From positions 1-6,225 of the forward strand of contig JALULR010000228.1 in the NCBI GenBank assembly GCA_027056155.1: a stretch of 6,225 bases of DNA, written 5' to 3'. Shown in pieces: positions 1 to 4,967 of the stretch. The DNA comes from DHVE2 group archaeon. Lineage in GTDB: Archaea > Thermoplasmatota > Thermoplasmata > Thermoplasmatales > Aciduliprofundaceae. The translations under genes were made by a program, and so were the position numbers. How positions within the stretch are numbered: position 1 is the stretch's first letter; each line of letters opens with the position of its first letter. The notes beneath the pieces are model-generated. The model was not told the origin of the DNA. It made no database searches and was given only the letters and a program-made list of their open reading frames with translations.

Positions 1-3
1 CTC

Positions 4-1662
4 TTACATTTTTTCTATTATATTGAATCCAAGAATATGCATTAAATTTTGCATTGTGCTCTTAAATGCTGTTACAAGGGCTAATCTTGCATTCTTGAGC
101 TCGGGCTCTGCATTTAAAACGGGACAATCTCTATAAAACTGATTAAACTGCATTGCGAGCTCATATGTATATTTAGCAATTACATAAGGGCTTAGGGAAT
201 CTGCAGCTTTATTTATGATATTGGGGTACTTTGAGATGAGTTTTATAAGCCGATATTCACTTATGTGCTGTAGAAAACTTGGCTTGTAAGAGCCATTCCA
301 CCCTGCTTTTCTGAGTATGCTGCTAGCTCTTGCATAAGTGTACATGATGAACGGAGCGCTCTCGCCCTCAAAGCTCAGTGCTTTATCCCATCTAAAAATA
401 ATGGGCTTCTCTTCTTGGACATTTAACATAGAGAACCGTATTGCTGATACAGAAACCGCTTTGGCTATTTTTTTCATATCTTGCTCTTCATATCCGCGTT
501 CCCTAATTATGGATAGCGCTTTCTTGTATCCTTCATCAATGAGGTCATCTAAATACACTACCGTACCAGCACGGGTGCTCATCTTCCCCTCAGGAAGACT
601 TACAAACGAGTAAAAAAGAGCGCGGAGCTTGAGCTCCTCTGTGATAAGATTCAATACTTCTTTTAGTGCGGAAAAATGCAGTTTGTGGTCCTCGCCCATA
701 ACATCAATTAAGTATCTTGCGCTCTCGGATTTTTTAACATGATACGCTATATCCCTCAGGAAATACAGAGTTGTCCCATCTTTTCGATACAAAAAAAACT
801 TGTCTTTCTGCAAATTTGCTCCGATTTTTCTGAGGTTTATGTAATATGCACCATCTTCCTCTTCTACATACTCTTCCAGCTTATTAGCAAGCTCTTTTGC
901 AAAAGATATAAGAGATGATTCCCAAACAAATGAATCGATATGAATATTTAGCTTTTCAAGGCTCTCCATTATTCCGCTAAGCATGCATTTTATTTTCTCT
1001 TTGGCAAATTCGGTTAATTCTGGGTCCCCGCTTTCATAAGCTTTCATTAGCTCACGTATGTCATTATCTACCTTTTTATCCTCTTGAGCAAGCTTAGATG
1101 CCTCTTGATAGTTTCTTACAAACACATGGTCGCATTTGTCGTATTGCTGTGCTACTGGAAGATTGCGTATGCCCCAAAGCAGTGTTGCAACTTGCTTGCC
1201 TGCGTCGTTTACAAAATAATGAACCTCTACATCGTGGCCATAAGCTCTCAGTATTCTGGCCATTGTATCGCCGATAATAGGGTTTCTAGCGCGGCCCACA
1301 TGAATTGGACCCGTGGGGTTTGCACTAGTATGCTCTAAAATTATTTTCTCTTTTTTTTCGAAGCTAAACAGTGAGCCATTGAGCACCGCAGAGAGAGTCA
1401 TTTCTGCAAGCTTGGATTGAGAAATATAGAAATTTAGGTATGGGCCCACCGCCTCAATTTTCTCGAAATACTCAGAGCTCTTGAGCTTATCTTGGAGCTC
1501 TTTTGCAATTAAAGTAGGTGATTTCTTCATGAGCTTTGCAAGCTGGAAGCATGGCAGGGTAAAATCGCCAAAGCCCTCTTTGGATTCTTCAATCCTTGCA
1601 TCTACACCTATATCTCTAAGCTGTTGCTCAGCCTTTTCTCTGAACATATCGATAATAAACAT
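4..1662 (-). CDS. argS: Arginyl-tRNA synthetase (class Ia), complete
   Basis: This enzyme charges tRNA-Arg with arginine in the cytoplasm, using ATP. From the chosen start it has 552 residues, the usual length for ArgRS. Seen in order: an N-terminal Add-1-type tRNA-binding domain (about 1-105, with FGDFTLPCFQLAK and GPYLNF); the class I HIGH-type motif ANPTGPIHVGR (HVGR at about 121-124); the Rossmann catalytic core, including DGTTLYFLRDIAYH and MGEDHKLHF; a KMSTRAG motif (about 360-366) in place of canonical KMSKS, as is common in ArgRS; and an all-helical DALR anticodon-binding domain ending in FYRDCPVL and ARLALV. The start at 1662 follows GGAG with 5-base spacing. A GTG at 1707 would add 15 residues without family character, and an ATG at 1647 would remove five. 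The next gene upstream on the same strand is tRNA-Arg(UCG). Function is near certain; the exact start is not. Confidence 0.96.
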   Translation of the reverse strand: MFIIDMFREKAEQQLRDIGVDARIEESKEGFGDFTLPCFQLAKLMKKSPTLIAKELQDKLKSSEYFEKIEAVGPYLNFYISQSKLAEMTLSAVLNGSLFSFEKKEKIILEHTSANPTGPIHVGRARNPIIGDTMARILRAYGHDVEVHYFVNDAGKQVATLLWGIRNLPVAQQYDKCDHVFVRNYQEASKLAQEDKKVDNDIRELMKAYESGDPELTEFAKEKIKCMLSGIMESLEKLNIHIDSFVWESSLISFAKELANKLEEYVEEEDGAYYINLRKIGANLQKDKFFLYRKDGTTLYFLRDIAYHVKKSESARYLIDVMGEDHKLHFSALKEVLNLITEELKLRALFYSFVSLPEGKMSTRAGTVVYLDDLIDEGYKKALSIIRERGYEEQDMKKIAKAVSVSAIRFSMLNVQEEKPIIFRWDKALSFEGESAPFIMYTYARASSILRKAGWNGSYKPSFLQHISEYRLIKLISKYPNIINKAADSLSPYVIAKYTYELAMQFNQFYRDCPVLNAEPELKNARLALVTAFKSTMQNLMHILGFNIIEKM

Positions 1663-1667
1663 GATTG

Positions 1668-1671
1668 CTCC
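1668..1671 (-). promoter_or_regulatory. Candidate Shine-Dalgarno site (GGAG) for argS
   Basis: GGAG on the minus strand lies five bases before the ATG at 1662 and favours that start over the GTG at 1707 or the ATG at 1647. If transcription starts at the position implied by the AT-rich box at 1684-1697 (around 1664), the site would lie outside the message and the gene would be nearly leaderless. The two readings conflict, so the role of this site is uncertain. Confidence 0.4.
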
Positions 1672-1683
1672 AATTGCAACAGA

Positions 1684-1697
1684 GTAAAAATAATTTT
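1684..1697 (-). promoter_or_regulatory. Candidate TATA box for argS
   Basis: On the minus strand an AT-only stretch (AAAATTATTTTTA) follows a purine-rich GAAAA. Its centre, about 1690, lies some 26 bases before position 1664, so transcription would start almost at the argS ATG at 1662. This is a weak match to the archaeal TATA consensus. argS might instead be read from the tRNA promoter. Confidence 0.4.
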
Positions 1698-1738
1698 CTA
1701 AGTGCACCCGATATCATGCGAAAATAGTAGGCCCCTCA

Positions 1739-1791
1739 TAGCTACTCCTAGTTTGTTTTTCATGTTTTAATGCGGTCATGTAGCTATTCCT
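1739..1791 (-). repeat. Pair of 11-base direct repeats upstream of argS
   Basis: On the minus strand AGGAATAGCTA (1791-1781) and AGGAGTAGCTA (1749-1739) differ at one base and start 42 bases apart. Each contains a Shine-Dalgarno-like AGGA and is followed at once by an ATG (1779 and 1739). The first ATG opens a 21-codon frame, MTALKHEKQTRSSYEGPTIFA, ending in TGA at 1714-1716, in the same reading frame as argS. The repeats could be a protein-binding site, a duplicated leader, or chance. Confidence 0.4.
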
Positions 1792-1821
1792 CTCTTGGTG
1801 AGTAAGTGCGCAAACTTAGAG

Positions 1822-1980
1822 CCGCATAAAAACCCGCAGGGCTAAAAACAAATTATTACCAAAAACCACTCTAAAACCCGCAGGGTAGGGAAAAATTATC
1901 TCTTGCTCTCCACTCTAAAACCAGAATGGTAACCCGAAGGGCACAACATAAACCACCTTCCACTCCAAAACCCGCAGGGC
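1822..1980 (-). repeat. Array of four degenerate direct repeats with mini-hairpins, downstream of tRNA-Arg
   Basis: Four copies of a roughly 20-base unit start at 1822, 1866, 1910 and 1960 (spacing 44, 44 and 50). The plus-strand consensus is CCACTCTAAAACCCGCAGGG. Each contains a 3-bp stem with a 3-base loop: CCC-GCA-GGG at 1833-1841, 1877-1885 and 1971-1979, and CCA-GAA-TGG at 1921-1929. A fifth hairpin, CCC-GAA-GGG, sits at 1933-1941, directly after the third copy. On the minus strand, the direction in which the tRNA and argS are read, the four main hairpins are followed by four or five T residues, as in intrinsic terminators. The spacers differ in sequence. Tandem terminators or a dispersed repeat family are both possible. 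Confidence 0.75.
1967..1980 (-). terminator. Probable terminator of the tRNA-Arg transcript
   Basis: On the minus strand GCCC-TGC-GGGT runs into TTTT beginning three bases after the tRNA discriminator base. This is the first of the tandem hairpins. A short GC hairpin followed by a T-run placed here would release the tRNA precursor with a very short trailer. The stem is only 3-4 bp, so termination may be partial. Confidence 0.5.
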
Positions 1981-1982
1981 AG

Positions 1983-2056
1983 CGGGCCCGCCGGGATTCG
2001 AACCCGGGTCGTAGATTCCGAAGACCTACAGTCTGTCCAAACTAGCCTACGGGCCC
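1983..2056 (-). tRNA. tRNA-Arg (anticodon UCG)
   Basis: The 74-base gene folds as a cloverleaf read on the minus strand. The acceptor stem GGGCCCG/CGGGCCC has seven Watson-Crick pairs. The anticodon stem TAGGT/ATCTA (one G-T pair) holds the loop CTTCGGA, with anticodon TCG at positions 34-36, so it reads CGA and probably CGG codons. A four-base variable region CGAC is followed by the T-arm CCGGG-TTCGAAT-CCCGG. The discriminator base is G and CCA is not encoded. There is no intron. The D-arm GGCT-AGTTTGGACA-GACT is weak: in the standard register it has G-T, G-C, a C-A mismatch and T-G. The gene points toward argS. Confidence 0.93.
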
Positions 2057-2082
2057 ACACAGCATGGTAATTTGATTCGTGG

Positions 2083-2094
2083 TTATTATCTTTT
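2083..2094 (-). promoter_or_regulatory. Candidate TATA/BRE for tRNA-Arg
   Basis: On the minus strand GGAAAAGATAATAA lies upstream of the tRNA. The AT-rich core centres on about 2087, which predicts a transcription start near 2062, six bases before the mature 5' end at 2056. This fits an archaeal tRNA promoter. The box differs from the ideal TATA sequence. Confidence 0.5.
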
Positions 2095-2141
2095 CCACTG
2101 TATTTCAATATTTTTTGATTTTGCTATATTGCGCAATTAAT

Positions 2142-2158
2142 GAAAAATATTATATACT
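2142..2158 (+). promoter_or_regulatory. TATA/BRE promoter for the surface-protein gene
   Basis: GAAAAATATTATATAC contains a purine-rich BRE-like GAAAAA joined to a strong TATTATATA box. The box centre, about 2153, lies some 28 bases before the ATG at 2181, so transcription should begin within a few bases of that codon and give an essentially leaderless message. No Shine-Dalgarno site precedes the ATG. This decides the start against the upstream ATG at 2079, which lies before the promoter. Confidence 0.7.
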
Positions 2159-2180
2159 ATGTGGTTGTGGGTTATATTGT

Positions 2181-4688
2181 ATGTATGAAAAATCAATAAG
2201 CATGGTGCTTCCCATTTTAATGGTGATTTTGATGCTTGCATCATCTTTTGCCGTTATGGGGGAAGTTAGCGGGGCAGAAATGCCCACCCAAACAAGAGCG
2301 TACGGTAGTGAAGGAAAAATACTCTATATTTATGGGAATAACAAAACTCTTGCAGATGATTGGCGAAGTTACCTCATTTCCCTTAACTACTCTGTTGACC
2401 TCTTGCCACAGAACGGGCTCAAGAACGCAGAATATAAAAACTACAATATGGTAATAGTGGGTACCGACGCAATTTACATCCCATCTAAGGAAGCATTAAA
2501 CATGTACAGAAGCAACGTTCCAATTATAGGAACTGGATATGGAGGAGGAAGGTTCGCCCCCGTGCTTGGAATGACTGCGCATTTTTACTACGGAAACACA
2601 CATACATATGAAATATCCGCGCTAAATTTATCAATTTACCACACGCCCAGCGAGGTATCAGGAGTGCCCGGCAATATTCAGTTATATAACACTCTTGGAG
2701 ATGGTATATATCTCATTACCAAAAGCGATAGAAACTCAAACGACACACTCTTCTTTGGAAACTGGACGGGAGACAGTACTTATTCCCCAATGGCCCAGAT
2801 AAACAATTACCTTTTCTACGGATACACACAGAGCCCGAAAGAATTAACAAACGAGGGAAACACGCTGATGAAGAACATAATTTACTACATGGACAAAAAT
2901 CACGGATACAACGTGTACATACCCAGAATGATATCGAGAATAACAATGGACGGAAAGTTCACGAATATATTTGAGTGGTACGGTGCACACTTCATAAAAT
3001 TGGACGATACGTGGGATAATTACACAGGTATTTTTGAGGATGAAAACTACATCTACCTCTACCTTCAGGTTGTGAATACCTCCTCAAACTACGATTATCT
3101 ATCCGTGCACTTTGAGAGCAATAACAGTCGCAATAGCACACAACAGCAATCCACATTCTACGTGCTGCTGAGTGAAAGCAGTGGCGGTGTATTATACAGA
3201 GACGTAGGGGCTTCAGGCTCGTGGTCTTCATTTAAGCACCCAGATGGAGTGAATATAACTGCATACTGGGTTTTTGGCTCACAGTACTGCACCGCAGAGG
3301 TGAAACTACTCAAAAGTTACATGGGTTTGGACAAGAATGGCGATAATCTGCTAGGCTTCGGAATGCAGTATACAAACATCACAAATTATCCCTCCACGCT
3401 CAATTTCCGCAATCCAAGTACGTACCTGACCGCGTACTCGCAGTATCACTGGAAGGGGCAGTACGAAGAGATAAGCACGCCTTCAAGCTATATCAGCCCA
3501 ATTATTGATGGGAAAATGAACGCGGACGAATGGAATGGCGCTTCGCAGTATTACCTTCAAGACAAAACTAGCAATATTATTTACATCAGGTCAATGGCTG
3601 ATGGCTCGTATCTTTATTTGGGTGGGTATCTTACAAATTTCAGTGGTAAGGAATCGACAATTAGGTTCTACTTCGATCCCAATGGAGATGGCGGCTCGGC
3701 CCCTCAAACGGATGATATTAGATTCTGGGGCTCCAAGCTTTCTAACGATACATTAATTGCCAAGGAAAGCCACGGAACAGGTTCGGGATGGTCAATAGGT
3801 GAAGCGCCTACTAATGCAACAATAAAATTGACAATGCGTGGAAGCTACGTTTACTATGAGATGAAAATTCCATTGAATGTCCTCGGGATAACATCGGGAA
3901 CATTCAGGGATGTGCACATGAGAGTTCACACGTACATCAATGGTTATGGGTACACCGTGCCCTACGATTCAGACTATCTGAAGCCTGACGAATGGACTTT
4001 GCTGCTCACCTCGCCTTCGGCTTGGGGTAATAACAATATGACCTTCGATGCCCACAACGGAACCGCCGTAACGATCGACGGAAATATGAGCGGAGGGGAA
4101 TGGGACGACGCATTCCACTGCACATATCCGGTATCAAACACGCTTAAAAACTTAGATATGTACATGAAAACATCGGGAGACAAATTGTACATACTTGCAC
4201 ATTATTTAAATCCCACACCCTCTAACAACACAAACATACAGCTGGGATTCGATGTAGATTATAACCACGATGGCTCACCGAAATCAGGAGATTTTGCGAT
4301 TAAGATTGCTTTCAATGGCGATATTAAAGAGTGGCATGTATCTGGTGGAAATTGGGTATATGCCACACCTTCTGGCTGGAGTTTTGCTATGAATAATAGC
4401 ACATCTTCATGGACCATAGAAATCGCCATTGACTACAGTAAACTTAACATAATCACCGGTAATGCCAAGGATATCGGAGTAATAGTATACATGGTGGACG
4501 ATGGTGCAGGTGCACAAAATGAGCCCACTGACGGAAGCTGGTTTGATACGAGCACATGGAGCAGAATCACCTCGTCGGATAACTGGGGTGAAAGCACCGA
4601 AGTGCCGGAGTTCAGCGATGGGCTCCTCGCAATGATGCTAATCGTAGTATTTGTGGCTGTAGCCGTAGTAGCGAGAAAAAGGAGATAA
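2181..4688 (+). CDS. Secreted, C-terminally anchored protein with Rossmann-like domain and three DOMON/CBM9-like modules
   Basis: An 835-residue extracellular protein of unproven function. The start at 2181 follows from the promoter and gives a normal signal peptide: MYEK, a hydrophobic core (about 8-26), and likely cleavage near VSGAE (28-32). Residues about 45-237 look like a Rossmann or class-I-amidotransferase-like domain (KILYIYG, YNMVIVGTD, VPIIGTGYGGG), with no catalytic triad I can assign. Three beta-rich modules follow, each opening with a DG and a nearby EW: about 251-421 (MDGKF, FEW), 439-606 (IDGKMNADEW) and 630-796 (IDGNMSGGEW). Each carries a D-x-N-x-D acidic loop (DKNGDN, DPNGDG, DYNHDG). 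They resemble CBM9/DOMON beta-sandwiches, which bind sugars or cofactors. More than a dozen N-x-S/T sequons suggest a glycosylated surface protein. The C-terminus is PEF (809-811), a hydrophobic segment (about 814-831) and RKRR, either an archaeosortase-type signal or a plain membrane anchor. It stands alone, divergent from the tRNA. The domain names are inferred by eye. Confidence 0.82.
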   Translation: MYEKSISMVLPILMVILMLASSFAVMGEVSGAEMPTQTRAYGSEGKILYIYGNNKTLADDWRSYLISLNYSVDLLPQNGLKNAEYKNYNMVIVGTDAIYIPSKEALNMYRSNVPIIGTGYGGGRFAPVLGMTAHFYYGNTHTYEISALNLSIYHTPSEVSGVPGNIQLYNTLGDGIYLITKSDRNSNDTLFFGNWTGDSTYSPMAQINNYLFYGYTQSPKELTNEGNTLMKNIIYYMDKNHGYNVYIPRMISRITMDGKFTNIFEWYGAHFIKLDDTWDNYTGIFEDENYIYLYLQVVNTSSNYDYLSVHFESNNSRNSTQQQSTFYVLLSESSGGVLYRDVGASGSWSSFKHPDGVNITAYWVFGSQYCTAEVKLLKSYMGLDKNGDNLLGFGMQYTNITNYPSTLNFRNPSTYLTAYSQYHWKGQYEEISTPSSYISPIIDGKMNADEWNGASQYYLQDKTSNIIYIRSMADGSYLYLGGYLTNFSGKESTIRFYFDPNGDGGSAPQTDDIRFWGSKLSNDTLIAKESHGTGSGWSIGEAPTNATIKLTMRGSYVYYEMKIPLNVLGITSGTFRDVHMRVHTYINGYGYTVPYDSDYLKPDEWTLLLTSPSAWGNNNMTFDAHNGTAVTIDGNMSGGEWDDAFHCTYPVSNTLKNLDMYMKTSGDKLYILAHYLNPTPSNNTNIQLGFDVDYNHDGSPKSGDFAIKIAFNGDIKEWHVSGGNWVYATPSGWSFAMNNSTSSWTIEIAIDYSKLNIITGNAKDIGVIVYMVDDGAGAQNEPTDGSWFDTSTWSRITSSDNWGESTEVPEFSDGLLAMMLIVVFVAVAVVARKRR

Positions 4689-4715
4689 ACTCCTTATTTT
4701 TCCTTTATTTTTTTA
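4676..4715. terminator. Bidirectional terminator between converging genes
   Basis: The plus strand reads GGAG (4681-4684), a five-base loop ATAAA, then CTCC (4690-4693). It is followed by TTATTTTTCC and a longer T-rich tract to about 4715, which suits termination of the surface-protein gene. Read on the minus strand, the same palindrome is GGAG-TTTAT-CTCC followed by TTTTT (4680-4676), which suits termination of the nrdJ unit. The TAA of the plus gene (4686-4688) lies in the loop, and the plus-strand T-tract overlaps the last codons of the convergent small gene. Confidence 0.55.
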
Positions 4716-4956
4716 GTAGCAATTTTATCTCGAGCAAATTGTCGCCTGAGCATTTTTCTATGAGTATATCCTTTGCACCTGTAACTTTGGCAATTTTGTC
4801 AAGAACCACATAGGAAGCTTTCACCATGCGGGTTACCTTCAAAGCCACAACGTACTCGCCAAAGAAATTCTCCGCCACGTTTTCAATTTCGAACAGATGC
4901 TCGTCCATCTTGCCGAATTTTTCGTTCAATTTTCTAACAACATCTTCCGGATTCAT
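4705..4956 (-). CDS. Conserved-looking small hypothetical protein coupled to nrdJ
   Basis: I do not recognise this 83-residue protein. It is soluble, with no signal peptide or membrane segment, and rich in charged residues. The sequence suggests an N-terminal helix (about 3-17), two strands (about 20-44, with FEIEN and EYVVALKVTRM), a helix (about 46-59, SYVVLDKIAKVTG) and a closing strand pair (63-82, DILIEKCSGDNLLEIKLLL). One cysteine (C69) is present, with no metal-binding cluster. The start is well supported: GAGGTGA stands four bases before the ATG and overlaps the nrdJ stop codon, leaving only nine bases between the genes. This predicts co-transcription and translational coupling with nrdJ. 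A role tied to ribonucleotide reductase is therefore possible but is inferred from position only. It converges with the surface-protein gene. Confidence 0.85.
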   Translation of the reverse strand: MNPEDVVRKLNEKFGKMDEHLFEIENVAENFFGEYVVALKVTRMVKASYVVLDKIAKVTGAKDILIEKCSGDNLLEIKLLLKK

Positions 4957-4960
4957 AAAC

Positions 4961-4967
4961 TCACCTC
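4961..4967 (-). promoter_or_regulatory. Strong Shine-Dalgarno site overlapping the nrdJ stop codon
   Basis: GAGGTGA on the minus strand matches the archaeal 16S rRNA 3' end well and lies four bases before the ATG at 4956. Its first two bases are the last two bases of the nrdJ TGA (4966-4968). Ribosomes finishing nrdJ are thus placed to start the small gene. Confidence 0.8.

Larger units (their letters stand above)
1663..1982. other. 320-base gene-free spacer between tRNA-Arg and argS
   Basis: No convincing protein gene lies here. From the argS side it holds the candidate argS promoter, then a pair of 11-base direct repeats (1739-1749 and 1781-1791), then the hairpin repeat array at 1822-1980 that begins three bases beyond the tRNA 3' end. 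Two very short minus-strand frames follow the 11-base repeats: 21 codons at 1714-1779 and 13 codons at 1698-1739. They are recorded only as possibilities. No C/D-box or other recognisable small RNA was seen. Confidence 0.7.

Noticed and set aside
4..1662. Broken active site because KMSKS is absent
   Set aside because: KMST-type replacement and HVGR-type HIGH variants are normal in ArgRS, and all other motifs are present.
1705..1707. GTG at 1707 as the argS start
   Set aside because: It adds 15 residues without ArgRS-like character, lacks a ribosome site, and lies upstream of the likely transcription start. The ATG at 1662 follows GGAG.
1822..1980. CRISPR array
   Set aside because: Four repeats of about 20 bases with internal mismatches, short AT-rich spacers of about 23-30 bases, and no cas genes nearby. 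The hairpin plus T-run pattern fits terminators better.
1983..2056. tRNA gene as an integration (att) site of a mobile element
   Set aside because: No integrase gene and no repeat of the tRNA 3' end was found elsewhere in the window.
1896..2108. 70-codon minus-strand frame over the tRNA
   Set aside because: It covers the whole tRNA gene and the hairpin repeats. Its sequence is a by-product of those elements and it has no ribosome site.
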